Below are positions 19,086 through 28,051 of a stretch of DNA of 64,000 bases, one piece after another. The position numbers and the translations under genes were made by a program. Origin of the DNA: Actinomycetaceae bacterium (GTDB taxonomy: Bacteria; Actinomycetota; Actinomycetes; Actinomycetales; Actinomycetaceae). The stretch covers positions 65,891 through 129,890 of the forward strand of contig JAUMZK010000006.1 in NCBI GenBank assembly GCA_030528145.1, given 5' to 3'. The stretch's first letter is position 1. Every line of letters begins with the position of its first letter. The notes under the pieces were generated by a model, which was not told the DNA's origin, ran no database searches, and worked only from the letters and a program-made list of their open reading frames with translations.

Positions 19086-20558
19086 CTACCCTCTTCGAGC
19101 CTTTAATTTCACCCGATTAGTTAGTTCTGTCACGTGGTTGTAAACGTGCGGTTTTGATTTCATTTGGTCAGTTATTTTTCGCTGTGCGTGCATAACCGTA
19201 GTGTGATCCCTGCCCCCAAATTCCGCGCCAATCTTTGGCAGCGACAAAGTGGTTAATTCGCGACACAGATACATTGCGATTTGTCTGGCTTCAGTAATGG
19301 TACGGGATCGGTCCGAGCTGCATAATTGTTCAACCGTTACGTTAAAGTAATCCGCAGTTTGCACTTTTATTAGCGCCGGTGTTACTTCGTTATCTTCGGT
19401 ATCGGAAACAATATCTTTCAAAACCATCTGGGCTAAAGACACGTTAACTGGGGAATCCGAAAGTGAAGCAAAAGCGGTAACACGTAAGAGGGCGCCCTCA
19501 AGTTCGCGAATATTCATGGCGAAACGCGAAGCAATGTAAGCCAAAGTTTCATCATCAACCAGCAAGTGTTCTGCCTGCGCTTTCTTGCGCAAAATGGCGA
19601 TGCGTGTTTCTAAATCTGGCGGCTGAACATCGGTCATCAAACCCATTTCAAAGCGGGACCGCATCCGTTCTTCGAATCCGTCCAAGTTTTTGGGCGGTAC
19701 ATCCGAAGTGATAACCACTTGTTTGTCGGCGTTATATAAGGTGTTGAAGGTATGAAAGAACTCTTCTACAGTTTGTTCCTTGCCTTGCAAAAACTGGATG
19801 TCGTCTACTAGCAGTACGTCAATGTTGCGGTAGCGTTTTTGGAATTCTTCGGCGCGACCTGCAGAAATGGAATTAATGAAGTCGTTAGTAAATTCTTCGG
19901 AATTGACGTAACGCACCTTTATAGCGGGAAACAGGTTCAAAGCGTAGTGCCCAATGGCGTGCAACAAGTGGGTTTTGCCCAGCCCGCTGCCACCGTAAAT
20001 AAACAGGGGATTGTAGGCTTTCGCCGGAGTTTCGGCGGCGGCTGTGGCGGCTGCGTGAGCGAAACGGTTGGAGGAACCAATAACGAAAGTGTCGAAAGTG
20101 TACTTGGCATTCAGGCGTGTCTCGAAGTTCGCGTTGGGATTGGGTACCAACTGAAGTTTTGGTGGTTCCGAGGGCGCCCGCTCAATTTCGTCCAAAAGGT
20201 TGGGGTCGTCCTCGGGATCCGGGGTAGTAGGGGCACCTAAAGGCGGCAAAATATTGTCCGAAACTTCGGTGGCGGGACGCACAGAAACCGCAAACTTCAT
20301 GGGTTTACGCAATTTCAGCGAGAGCGCGGATTCGATGGTTTCCGCCAGCATGTTTTCGATGACGGCTTTGGTGTACTCGTTTGGAACAGCCAAAAGGACA
20401 GTTTCGCTGACAACCCCAAGGGGTTCTGTCATACCCAAAAATCCAATTTGGGACCTGCTGAAAGTGGGGTCTGAAGCTAAAGAATCTACGATTTCGGCCC
20501 ACGCTTTTTCGAGGTCGTCTGGTTCCATTACTACTGCTCCGATTGAGTTTTGTGTCAC
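19086..20558 (-). CDS. dnaA: Chromosomal replication initiator DnaA
   Basis: 490 residues. Domain I (about 1-95) binds DnaB and partners, domain II is a short acidic linker (about 100-150), and domain III is an AAA+ ATPase with Walker A GGSGLGKTHLLHAIG and Walker B VLLVDDIQFLQGK. Domain IV is the DNA-binding helix-turn-helix with GAEFGGRDHTTVMHA. It starts replication by melting oriC; box clusters lie on both flanks of the gene, so it is probably autoregulated. Confidence 0.98.
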   Translation of the reverse strand: MTQNSIGAVVMEPDDLEKAWAEIVDSLASDPTFSRSQIGFLGMTEPLGVVSETVLLAVPNEYTKAVIENMLAETIESALSLKLRKPMKFAVSVRPATEVSDNILPPLGAPTTPDPEDDPNLLDEIERAPSEPPKLQLVPNPNANFETRLNAKYTFDTFVIGSSNRFAHAAATAAAETPAKAYNPLFIYGGSGLGKTHLLHAIGHYALNLFPAIKVRYVNSEEFTNDFINSISAGRAEEFQKRYRNIDVLLVDDIQFLQGKEQTVEEFFHTFNTLYNADKQVVITSDVPPKNLDGFEERMRSRFEMGLMTDVQPPDLETRIAILRKKAQAEHLLVDDETLAYIASRFAMNIRELEGALLRVTAFASLSDSPVNVSLAQMVLKDIVSDTEDNEVTPALIKVQTADYFNVTVEQLCSSDRSRTITEARQIAMYLCRELTTLSLPKIGAEFGGRDHTTVMHAQRKITDQMKSKPHVYNHVTELTNRVKLKARRG

Positions 20559-20584
20559 GCGCAGGTGTGCTGGCGACTGTTAGA

Positions 20585-20790
20585 TTATGCCTTAAAGTAT
20601 GCCCCGCCCACAGGGTTATCCACAATTGGGGAAAAGTTACACACATGTAAGACGCCCATAATAATAAAGGCGAAATTTCCGCCTGTTTAGGAAAAACAGC
20701 TCCAAAATTATCCACAGCTGGGGATAAAGGTGTGGATAAATTACACAGCTGTGTGTAAATTAAATTCACAGGCTGTGGATCGTGTGATTG
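20585..20790. other. DnaA-box cluster between dnaA and rpmH
   Basis: The 360-base gap between divergent dnaA and rpmH contains perfect boxes TTATCCACA at 20616-20624 and 20708-20716 and the reverse TGTGGATAA at 20731-20739, plus TGGGGATAA (one mismatch, reverse) at 20719-20727. Several TGTGTGTAA/CACATGTAA-like variants lie between. It probably contains the dnaA and rpmH promoters and may act as a second part of a two-part origin or as an autoregulatory site. Confidence 0.75.
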
Positions 20791-20918
20791 CCCACGGCAG
20801 CCCGCGTTTTCGCTGTTCAATGTTGAAAGTGAACGCCCAAGTACGTAACCTAGATAGTTGCTTATGCCTTTTGGAACCACGCTCACTGTGGTTACAAGAA
20901 AACGTCTTAGGAGAACTT

Positions 20919-21056
20919 ATGTCCAAGCGCACATATCAGCCGAATAACCGCCGTCGCCACAAGAAGCACGGTTTCCGCCTGCGTATGCGCACCCGCGCCG
21001 GACGCGCCATTATGGCTGCGCGTCGCCGCAAGGGTCGTAGGTCGCTGTCGGTCTAA
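20919..21056 (+). CDS. rpmH: 50S ribosomal protein L34
   Basis: 45 residues, strongly basic: [20 protein letters not shown], then the conserved [18 protein letters not shown]. The start is fixed by AGGAG six bases upstream. It opens the rightward rpmH-rnpA-yidD-yidC-khpB-rsmG series, opposite to dnaA. Confidence 0.98.
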   Translation: MSKRTYQPNNRRRHKKHGFRLRMRTRAGRAIMAARRRKGRRSLSV

Positions 21057-21057
21057 G

Positions 21058-21399
21058 GTGTTGCCGCAGCGGCACCGCATGGTCAAATCCGCCGACTTTT
21101 CCGCCGTATGCCGCAGTGGGAAAGCCGCCTCTAAATACCTGGTGGTGCATCGCTTAGACCAGGGTGGGGATGCTCCCGCTCTGGTCGGTTTTGTTGTATC
21201 TAAAAGAGTTTTCCCAAACGCGACAGACCGCAACAGAACAAAGAGGCGGCTCCGCCACCTCATGCGCGAAAGGGTGGGCGAATTGGACGGCTGTAAACTG
21301 GTCATCCGTGCCCTTCCCGCAATTAGGCAGGCGGAACACAAAGATATAGAACGTAGCCTAGACATCGCCCTCGAAAAATCAGGACGAAAAGCGCCATGA
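21058..21399 (+). CDS. rnpA: Ribonuclease P protein component
   Basis: 113 residues. The basic RNA-binding signature FVVSKRVFPNATDRNRTKRR (about residues 45-64) and RLRHLMRERV are clear. It helps the RNase P RNA mature tRNA 5' ends. The GTG start lies one base after the rpmH stop; an internal ATG seven codons later is an alternative. Its end overlaps the yidD start as ATGA. Confidence 0.95.
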   Translation: MLPQRHRMVKSADFSAVCRSGKAASKYLVVHRLDQGGDAPALVGFVVSKRVFPNATDRNRTKRRLRHLMRERVGELDGCKLVIRALPAIRQAEHKDIERSLDIALEKSGRKAP

Positions 21400-21749
21400 A
21401 AGCCCTGTTTCTGCTGCTGATAAACGGATACCGCCGGTGGATATCCCCACTGGTAGGTCCTCGGTGCAAGTACTATCCGACTTGTTCCACCTACGCAGTA
21501 GAAGCAATAGAAACCCACGGCGCCCTCAAAGGACTGGTACTAACCCTGTGGCGACTAGCCAGATGCAACCCGTGGAGTACAGGAGGCATCGACCACGTGC
21601 CACTTGTGGGACACTGGGAAGCAGGTCCTTCACGGATCTTTAGCGACGACGATTTGCGTGCCTACTGGCGCGCCCTCGATAACGGGGACGAAACAGGTGC
21701 CGAAGAAATTGCCAAACAAGCACTGCGCCGGGCGCAAAGCAACAGATAA
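21396..21749 (+). CDS. yidD: Membrane protein insertion efficiency factor YidD
   Basis: 117 residues with the YidD signature: LINGYRRWISPLVGPRCKYY, PTCSTYAVEAIETHGALKG and RLARCNPWSTGGIDHVP with conserved cysteines. It is a small membrane-associated protein that assists YidC-dependent insertion. It overlaps rnpA by four bases. The C-terminal tail of about 40 residues is longer than in many homologues. Confidence 0.95.
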   Translation: MKALFLLLINGYRRWISPLVGPRCKYYPTCSTYAVEAIETHGALKGLVLTLWRLARCNPWSTGGIDHVPLVGHWEAGPSRIFSDDDLRAYWRALDNGDETGAEEIAKQALRRAQSNR

Positions 21750-21758
21750 GGAGCGAAA

Positions 21759-23144
21759 GTGGGCTGGTACGACACAGTTCTCTTCCCATTCAAATGGCTG
21801 ACCGCCTGGATTATGTATGGGGTACACGAAGGACTCACGAGCATTGGATTTGCTGACGGACCCGGACTGGCTTGGGTACTGGCAATTGTAGGGCTCACCA
21901 TCGTTATTCGCGTGCTCATTTGGCCCCTGTACATTAAACAAATTAAATCTTCCCGTGCCGGTCAAGTAATTCAGCCGGAAATGACGGCGATTCGCAACAA
22001 ATACAAGGGACGCAAAGACACTGTTTCCCAACAGCAAATGCAACAGGAAATGATGGCGCTTTACAAGAAGCACAACTTTTCCCCCATGGCATCGTGCTGG
22101 CCCATCCTGGTGCAACTGCCCATTTTCGCCGCTCTGTTCCGTATGCTGTGGGCAATGAAGGACGTTGCGGCTGGGAAATACGCGTTCCCCTCAATTGGGC
22201 CAATCGGGGCGAAATTGGCTTCCGATATCGAACACTCCATGCTTTTTGGCGCCCCCCTTTCTACCTCCATGGTTAACTCCACTGACTGGAGTACAAAAGT
22301 AGTCGCCCTCGTCCTGATTATCTTCATGATGGTCACCCAATTTTTGACCATGCGACAACTGACCATGAAGAACATGCCCGCCTCTGCGTTGTCTGGTGAC
22401 AACCCGATGGCACGCATGAACAAGTCCATGATGTACACAATGCCGCTGATCATGGCGTTTTCCGGGTGGGCGCTGCAAATTGGTGTGCTAGTGTACTGGG
22501 CAACCACTAACCTGTTCACAACGTTCCAGCAAGCGTGGGCAATCTGGCGGATGCCCACCCCCGGTTCTACTGCACACGACCGGTTAGTTGCGAAAAACAA
22601 GGTCAAATATGCCGCGTTGAAAGAACAACGGGACGCTGTCTACCTGGCTGAACTTGAAACCCTGGGTGTTACCGACCAAGAGGTTAAGAACGCAGCCGCG
22701 AAAATAGCGAAAGCTGGCGCGGATGCAGATGTGAGCGACGTCCTCGGAAATGAAGAAAAGGCAGAAGCACTTAAAGCTGGTGTGGAAAAACGTGCAAAAC
22801 TGCAAGAAGAATTGCAAAACTTGCGGATTAAAATGCACTTGGAAATTGCCAAACCAAAACCTCGCACCCGCGAAACTTTCACCGAAAAAATATTGCGTAA
22901 AGCCGACGAACAAAACCGCTTGCAACAACAAGCCCAACGCGTATCCGGACCTGTGCGCAGTGAACGTTGGCAGCCCAGCCGCAAAAAATCTAAAGCGCAA
23001 AGGAAAGCTGAAGCCGCTAAACGCCGCGAAGCCGCCCGAAAGAGCGATAAGTTTGGTATGAGCCAAGACGAAATTGAGCGTAGGCGTGCTCAGCGACAAC
23101 GTGATGCTCGCGCAGCCCGGAAAAAGAACCGCAAACGGAAATAA
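21759..23144 (+). CDS. yidC: Membrane protein insertase YidC/Oxa1
   Basis: 461 residues starting at GTG with SD AAGGAG. It has five predicted membrane segments; the first lies near residue 30 (GLAWVLAIVGLTIVIRVLI). The hydrophilic-groove region includes QLPIFAALFRML, with segments near TKVVALVLIIFMMVTQF and YWATTNLFTTFQQ. From about residue 265 the tail is long, charged and very Lys/Arg/Glu-rich, ending RAARKKNRKRK, probably for ribosome contact. It inserts membrane proteins alone or with Sec. Confidence 0.96.
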   Translation: MGWYDTVLFPFKWLTAWIMYGVHEGLTSIGFADGPGLAWVLAIVGLTIVIRVLIWPLYIKQIKSSRAGQVIQPEMTAIRNKYKGRKDTVSQQQMQQEMMALYKKHNFSPMASCWPILVQLPIFAALFRMLWAMKDVAAGKYAFPSIGPIGAKLASDIEHSMLFGAPLSTSMVNSTDWSTKVVALVLIIFMMVTQFLTMRQLTMKNMPASALSGDNPMARMNKSMMYTMPLIMAFSGWALQIGVLVYWATTNLFTTFQQAWAIWRMPTPGSTAHDRLVAKNKVKYAALKEQRDAVYLAELETLGVTDQEVKNAAAKIAKAGADADVSDVLGNEEKAEALKAGVEKRAKLQEELQNLRIKMHLEIAKPKPRTRETFTEKILRKADEQNRLQQQAQRVSGPVRSERWQPSRKKSKAQRKAEAAKRREAARKSDKFGMSQDEIERRRAQRQRDARAARKKNRKRK

Positions 23145-23151
23145 GGTAAAA

Positions 23152-23658
23152 ATGAGCGAAGAAGTAGAAAAGTCCCGCATTGAACAACTCGAGGACGAAG
23201 GCGACATTGCCGCCGACTATTTAGAAGAACTCTTGGATATTGCCGACCTGGGTGGAGACATCGAAATTGATGTTGAAAACGATCGCGCCAGCGTGGAAAT
23301 AATCGGGGAAGGCAAAGACAAAAAAGACCTGAAACGCTTGGTCGGGCGCGATGGGCAGACATTAGAGGCTTTGCAAGACCTCACCCGTTTAGCTGTGCAG
23401 GCGAAAACCGGGGGACGCTCCCGACTCATGTTGGATGTTGCCGGGTACCGCGCTGACCGCAAGGCGGCGCTGCGCGAAATTACCGAGGAAGCGATAACGA
23501 AAGTCAAGGAAAGCGGGGAAGCCCTCGCCCTCGCCCCAATGAATCCTTTCGAACGAAAGGTGTGCCACGACGTCGTATCTGCGGCAGGCTTGATGTCTGA
23601 ATCCGAAGGCGCGGAACCGAACCGGCGGGTTGTTATTCGTCTGAGTGAAGATGAATAA
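23152..23658 (+). CDS. khpB: RNA-binding protein KhpB/Jag (KH-R3H)
   Basis: 168 residues from ATG 23152 (SD AAGGT, seven bases after the yidC stop). An acidic N-terminus is followed by a KH domain (about 45-110: LKRLVGRDGQTLEALQ) and an R3H domain (LALAPMNPFERKVCHDVV). It binds RNA with KhpA in other Gram-positive bacteria and affects cell division and envelope growth. It overlaps rsmG by 14 bases. Confidence 0.93.
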   Translation: MSEEVEKSRIEQLEDEGDIAADYLEELLDIADLGGDIEIDVENDRASVEIIGEGKDKKDLKRLVGRDGQTLEALQDLTRLAVQAKTGGRSRLMLDVAGYRADRKAALREITEEAITKVKESGEALALAPMNPFERKVCHDVVSAAGLMSESEGAEPNRRVVIRLSEDE

Positions 23659-24391
23659 CAACTTGGGGACCAGCGGCGACGCGGGTCGAGTTGGCGGCAA
23701 CGGCGTCTTCGGGGATGCCGATGGCGGGCTCAACCAAAGTGGTGAGGTCGAACGTCCAGGCGAGATATGCCGCCAGTTTTTCGGTGACGCTTTCGGTACA
23801 ATGGAATATTTTGCGAAAATGCTGGAAGACGAGGGCGAAATACGTGGGCTGATTGGTCCGCGCGAATTGCCCCGGCTGTGGACTAGGCATATTGTGAACT
23901 CCGGCCAGGTGGCGGCGTATCTTCCCGAGGGCGAATTTCGGCTGGCGGATGTCGGTTCCGGTGCTGGTTTCCCCGGTATCGTGCTGGCCATAATGCGACC
24001 AGACGTTCAGGTGACCTTGATAGAACCCATGGAACGTAGGTGCGAATGGCTGGACGAATGCGTCACCGAAATGGGTTTGGAAAACGTGGCTATCTTTAAT
24101 GGTCGCGCCGAAGAAGCTTTGCAACCTAAAGGCGCCAGAAAGTTTCACGTGGTAACCGCTCGTGCCGTCGCACACACCAAAAAATTAGCTCCCATGGTGG
24201 CACCCTTGCTGTACATCGGCGGAAAAATGCTGGCACTGAAAGGGCGGCGCGTCGACGACGAAGTTATCGAGGCACGGCAAATCCTGAAAAAATGCCGTTT
24301 CAGTCACGTGCGCATTCGTAAAGTTCCTTCGCCAATAGTCCCGAATGACCCTGAAGAAACTACTCGTATTTTAGAAGCGGTACGCCGGTAA
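23645..24391 (+). CDS. rsmG: 16S rRNA (guanine-N7) methyltransferase RsmG
   Basis: 248 residues. The SAM-binding site is DVGSGAGFPGIVLAI, followed by VTLIEPMERRCEWLDE and the conserved VTARAVAHTKKLAPM. It methylates a guanine in the 530 loop of 16S rRNA. The first 40 residues are Gly-rich and poorly conserved, so an internal start is possible. Convergent with parB; the 165 bases between hold one GAGGGCG and one CGTCCTCG copy but no obvious terminator. Confidence 0.94.
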   Translation: MKMNNNLGTSGDAGRVGGNGVFGDADGGLNQSGEVERPGEICRQFFGDAFGTMEYFAKMLEDEGEIRGLIGPRELPRLWTRHIVNSGQVAAYLPEGEFRLADVGSGAGFPGIVLAIMRPDVQVTLIEPMERRCEWLDECVTEMGLENVAIFNGRAEEALQPKGARKFHVVTARAVAHTKKLAPMVAPLLYIGGKMLALKGRRVDDEVIEARQILKKCRFSHVRIRKVPSPIVPNDPEETTRILEAVRR

Positions 24392-24556
24392 AACGGTTTA
24401 GAGGGCGAAATACTTACGCAATAACGTTATGTCAGATCGATTCTGAGCATAGAAATCGCTTTCGCTTAACCACTTGCGGGGCAGACGTCCTCGAAAATGC
24501 CCACGCTCCCCGCCTGAAATGCGAAGTATAGGCAGAGTAGGGGCGGTAAGTGTCGG

Positions 24557-25636
24557 CTACTTCAGTAAATCCTGAATTCTGGCAAGGTCTTCGGCACCGG
24601 CAAATTCGATGACGATTTTGCCTTTCTTTTTGCCTTCAGTAATAGTTACCCGGGTGTCTAGTTTGCTTTCCAGGCTATTCAGCATGTTAGTGGCAAGCTC
24701 GCTCAGAGGGCGCGCTTCTCGAAGTTTTTTCTTTTCCGTTAGTTTTTTCCCACCGGTCAGGTAAACCTGGATTTGTTCCTCGGTCGACCTTACGGACCAG
24801 CCTTCGGCGACAATGCGTTCCGCGAACTTGTCCATGTCTTCTGTGTTTTCCAAACCGAGTAATGCGCGCGCATGCCCTGCAGAAATGACGCCCGCAGCAA
24901 CCCGTTTTTGCACCGCCGGAGGCAGCTTTAGTAAACGGATAGTATTTGCAATCTGCGGTCTAGACCTTTTGATGCGATCAGCTAGTTCAGCTTGTGTACA
25001 ATTGAAATCTTCAAGTAATTGCTGATATGCCGAAGCTTCTTCCAACGGGTTCAAGTCGGCGCGGTGCAGGTTCTCCAATAGCGCGTCACGCAGCATGTCG
25101 CCGTCGTCGGTACGCCGAATTATTGCGGGAATGCGCTTTAGTTTCGCTAATTTTGATGCTTGCCACCGACGCTCACCCATAACAATTTCGTAATGCGCAC
25201 CAGAAATATCCACTTTTTTCAGAGGACGAATCACGATTGGCTGCAGCAAGCCAACTTCTACGATTGACTCACTGAGTTCCCGCAGATCGTCCTCGTCGAA
25301 ATTTTTACGCGGCTGGTCCGGATTGGGAATAATGTCGCTAAGAGCAATGTTGCCGAAGGTAGCCCCTGGGACTGTTACCAAGCCCGATGTTTCACGTGAA
25401 ACATTTCCTTCAGTTTTTTTCGAAGATGCCTTCAGTTTTGTGTTTGCGGTGTGCTTTTTTCCATCGCGTTTGCGTGGTGCCAGCAGATCTGCCGCTGACC
25501 CGCCACGAACGGAAGGCTTGGAACCAGAAGGGAAGAAGACATCGACCGGTCTTTCGGGCACGGCTGGCGGCTCTTCTTGAGCGGGTGGAATAAGCGCTGA
25601 AAGTCCTTTTCCTAAACCACCTTTGCGCGCTTTCAT
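24557..25636 (-). CDS. parB: Chromosome partitioning protein ParB
   Basis: 359 residues. The N-terminal CTPase/ParB domain carries NPDQPRKNFDEDDLREL and the GERRWQA motif, followed by a helix-turn-helix (CTQAELADRIKRSRPQIANT) and a C-terminal dimer domain. The first 95 residues are a low-complexity linker with GLGKGLSALIP, the conserved ParA-contact peptide. It clamps onto parS and spreads along DNA. It sits directly next to parA. Confidence 0.97.
   Translation of the reverse strand: MKARKGGLGKGLSALIPPAQEEPPAVPERPVDVFFPSGSKPSVRGGSAADLLAPRKRDGKKHTANTKLKASSKKTEGNVSRETSGLVTVPGATFGNIALSDIIPNPDQPRKNFDEDDLRELSESIVEVGLLQPIVIRPLKKVDISGAHYEIVMGERRWQASKLAKLKRIPAIIRRTDDGDMLRDALLENLHRADLNPLEEASAYQQLLEDFNCTQAELADRIKRSRPQIANTIRLLKLPPAVQKRVAAGVISAGHARALLGLENTEDMDKFAERIVAEGWSVRSTEEQIQVYLTGGKKLTEKKKLREARPLSELATNMLNSLESKLDTRVTITEGKKKGKIVIEFAGAEDLARIQDLLK
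25388..25403. promoter_or_regulatory. parS: parS site inside parB
   Basis: Perfect 16-bp palindrome TGTTTCACGTGAAACA, the universal chromosomal ParB-binding site, inside the 5' linker part of parB. Confidence 0.95.
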
Positions 25637-26497
25637 CTACATTCTCCTTCCAATTTCGAGGGCTGCTTCCATGTAAGAAATAGCTCCCACGCCAGCGGGG
25701 TCGTGAGAAAAAATTGTCGTATTAAAACTGGGTGCTTCAGCTAATTTCACCGATCTGGGAATAACGGTTTCTAAAACCGCGTCAGGGAAGTGTTTTTTCA
25801 CTTCTTCGTGAACCTCGCTGGATAACAAGGTGCGCGCATCAAACATGGTGAGCAATATTGCGGACAAGTGTAAGCGCGGGTTAAACGCCCTCGTAATCCC
25901 GTCAATAGATTGAGTTAGTTGCGAAAGTCCTTCAAGTGCGTAATATTCCGCCTGGATTGGCATCACGACTTCAGTGGCTGCTACGCATGCATTTAATGTG
26001 AGTAATCCGAGGCTGGGTGGGCAGTCGATCAAGATGTAATCGGTCGGGTTGTTAGCAAGGTATGTGTCGATAGCACGGCGGAGGCGCGCCTCGCGAGCAA
26101 CTTGAGTAACTAGTTCAATTTCAGCGCCAGACAAATCAATTGTGGCTGGCAGAACTTTCAGATTGGGGTGTTCCGGTGACGCCTGTATTGCCTGCTCGAT
26201 AGTGCATTCACCCATCAAAACTTGGTACGTGTCAGGAGTCCCTACAGTATGGGGGATGCTTAGCGCAGTTGAAGCGTTACCTTGCGGATCCGCGTCGATA
26301 ACTAGAACGCGCATGCCCATACGGGCGAACGCGGTCGCCAAATTTACTGTGGTAGTTGTTTTACCGACGCCGCCTTTCTGGTTCGCAACTACCAGTACAC
26401 GCGGCGCGTCCGGAACCGGCAGCTTTTGTCCAGACAATAAGCGTTGCTTTGTTAAATTTTTCGCGATGCGGTCGGCTATCGGCGTTTCAGAAGTCAC
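25637..26497 (-). CDS. parA: Chromosome partitioning ATPase ParA/Soj
   Basis: 286 residues with the deviant Walker A KGGVGKTTTTVNLA, the switch segment VLVIDADPQGNAS and the Walker B-like region DYILIDCPPSLGLLTL. It is a DNA-binding ATPase that moves ParB-parS complexes over the nucleoid. The first 27 residues precede the fold. It is cotranscribed with parB (adjacent ends). Confidence 0.97.
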   Translation of the reverse strand: MTSETPIADRIAKNLTKQRLLSGQKLPVPDAPRVLVVANQKGGVGKTTTTVNLATAFARMGMRVLVIDADPQGNASTALSIPHTVGTPDTYQVLMGECTIEQAIQASPEHPNLKVLPATIDLSGAEIELVTQVAREARLRRAIDTYLANNPTDYILIDCPPSLGLLTLNACVAATEVVMPIQAEYYALEGLSQLTQSIDGITRAFNPRLHLSAILLTMFDARTLLSSEVHEEVKKHFPDAVLETVIPRSVKLAEAPSFNTTIFSHDPAGVGAISYMEAALEIGRRM

Positions 26498-26549
26498 TTA
26501 AGTCCTTTCCGTGTTCGTATGCTTCAAGTTTAGTAGCAACTGCCCCGAA

Positions 26550-26590
26550 AGTTTCACGTGAAACACCGACGATTTGTTTCACGTGAACCA
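26550..26590. promoter_or_regulatory. parS: Two imperfect parS sites upstream of parA
   Basis: AGTTTCACGTGAAACA (26550-26565) and TGTTTCACGTGAACCA (26575-26590) each differ from the 16-bp consensus by one base. They lie 50-95 bases upstream of the parA start, where ParB binding could also regulate parAB. Confidence 0.9.
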
Positions 26591-26867
26591 GTGGGCAATT
26601 TTAGGAAAGATTAAAGCGAAAACGTGTGAATGCTGCCGCTTATGATATGCGTTTTTGATTGTTCGAGGACGCCGCCCAGGAACCTTGAATACTTGTGGTA
26701 TGCGGTGGGCTGACCGCCTTGTTTGTGTAAAAGTGGACGTGGATCCTGTTCGTCTTGCGAAGAATGGAAGTGAGGGGAAAGGGATGCCGATAGCTAGCTC
26801 CTACCGTCGCACCGTAGGTGAGTATCAGGGCTACGTATCTGCCTGTAATAGCTTTCCTAAATAAAAA

Positions 26868-26908
26868 TGTTTCACGTGAAACACATCGGAAATGTTTCAC
26901 GTGAAACA
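26868..26908. promoter_or_regulatory. parS: Two perfect parS sites between parA and ddl
   Basis: TGTTTCACGTGAAACA occurs at 26868-26883 and 26893-26908. The rest of the 488-base gap (26498-26985) has one CGAGGACGCC copy at about 26664. I see no convincing gene; short frames crossing it contain translated parS palindromes. Confidence 0.95.
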
Positions 26909-26985
26909 AAGAAGAGAAACTGACTTCGTGGCATGCCTGCGCTTCGCGTGCGTGGTTGAACGTTTTGCGCACGAAGCGTCCACTT

Positions 26986-28047
26986 TTACTGGTTCGGGTC
27001 CGTAGCTTCTGCGGGCCCCTTCGCGTCAACTAATGAAACCAGGTGCATCACTTCGTCTTGAAAGCTGCGTCCCTCCTGTGCGTCGGCGGCAGCGGGGAAC
27101 AGTGAGGTGTCTGTCATGCCAGGCGCAACGTTAGCGTCAATGAACCAGGGAGTGTCGCCCTCGTCCAAAATGATGTCAATACGCGAATACTGGTCAAGTT
27201 CTAATACGCGGTGGCAAGACACGGCCAAGTTTTCCACAGCATCCAATTGGTCAGCGGTTAGCTGCGCGGGCGCTTGCAGGCGGCTGCGTCCGATGGTGTA
27301 GCGCGCCTCGTAGTCGTAGTTCCCGGAATCCATGTGAATTTCGACGACAGGCAGCGCTTTGGGGATGTCATCATATTCAATAATGCTGACAGCCAGTTCG
27401 CGACCGGGGATGAATCTTTCTACTAATACCGTAGTGTCGTACGCAAACGCGTTCACCATGGCACGTCCCAGGTTTTCGCGGGTGTCGACTTTGGATATGC
27501 CGAGGGCGCTGCCTCCGGTTTGTGGTTTAACCATTACGGGAAAACCGAGTTCGGTTTCGACCCGGTCGAGAATTTTTTCGGTGCCCAATTGACGGAATAG
27601 TTCCTGGGGGAGCGTGACAGCCGCCGGAGTGTTCAGACCGTTTTTAGCCACAACTGCTTTGGCTACGCTCTTTGATGCGGAGAGGCGACAGCCTTGCGGA
27701 CCCGTGCCAAGGTAGGCGAGGCCGCAAAGCTTCAGAAGCTCCTGTAAGGTGCCGTCCTCGCCGAAAGAACCGTGAACCAGCGGCCAAACAACGGTAGGCT
27801 GCCAATCCAGCAACTGCTGCAGCATAGATGAACCAAGTTCAAAAACTTTTACATCTATTCCAGCGCGTTGCAAGCGATTAGCCACGCGGGTTCCAGATGC
27901 GATAGAGACGTCATGCTCAGGGGTTAAACCTCCGGAAATTACCGCAACTTTCATGGTTTTAGCAGTGCCTTTCTTGGCGATTTTTCCCGCATTGGCGTTC
28001 GCAGATTTTGGGGTCTGTGCGGCTGGCTCAGTGTTTTTAGCGTTCAT
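26986..28047 (-). CDS. ddl: D-alanine--D-alanine ligase
   Basis: ATP-grasp enzyme joining two D-alanines for peptidoglycan. Motifs are SGGLTPEHDVSIASG, PLVHGSFGEDGTLQ, VMVKPQTGGSALGISKV, LVERFIPGRELAVSI, SRIDIILDEG and DANVAPGMTDTSLFP (the catalytic loop, reading DANVAPGM where NTxPGM is common). The assigned start gives a 31-residue basic and Ala-rich extension; an ATG at about 27954 (MKVAVISGG) would give the standard length. It lies four bases after the aminotransferase gene. Confidence 0.92.
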   Translation of the reverse strand: MNAKNTEPAAQTPKSANANAGKIAKKGTAKTMKVAVISGGLTPEHDVSIASGTRVANRLQRAGIDVKVFELGSSMLQQLLDWQPTVVWPLVHGSFGEDGTLQELLKLCGLAYLGTGPQGCRLSASKSVAKAVVAKNGLNTPAAVTLPQELFRQLGTEKILDRVETELGFPVMVKPQTGGSALGISKVDTRENLGRAMVNAFAYDTTVLVERFIPGRELAVSIIEYDDIPKALPVVEIHMDSGNYDYEARYTIGRSRLQAPAQLTADQLDAVENLAVSCHRVLELDQYSRIDIILDEGDTPWFIDANVAPGMTDTSLFPAAADAQEGRSFQDEVMHLVSLVDAKGPAEATDPNQ

Positions 28048-28051
28048 GGCG

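Noticed and set aside
19483..19500. GAGGGCGCCCTC palindrome in dnaA as a regulatory hairpin
   Set aside because: It is inside coding sequence and is explained as two abutting copies of the GAGGGCG motif form; no nearby feature supports a regulatory role.
26640..27029. Leftward frame of 129 codons and rightward frame at 26655-26864 between parA and ddl
   Set aside because: The leftward frame translates two parS palindromes and overlaps the ddl end; neither frame has a good SD or recognisable protein pattern.
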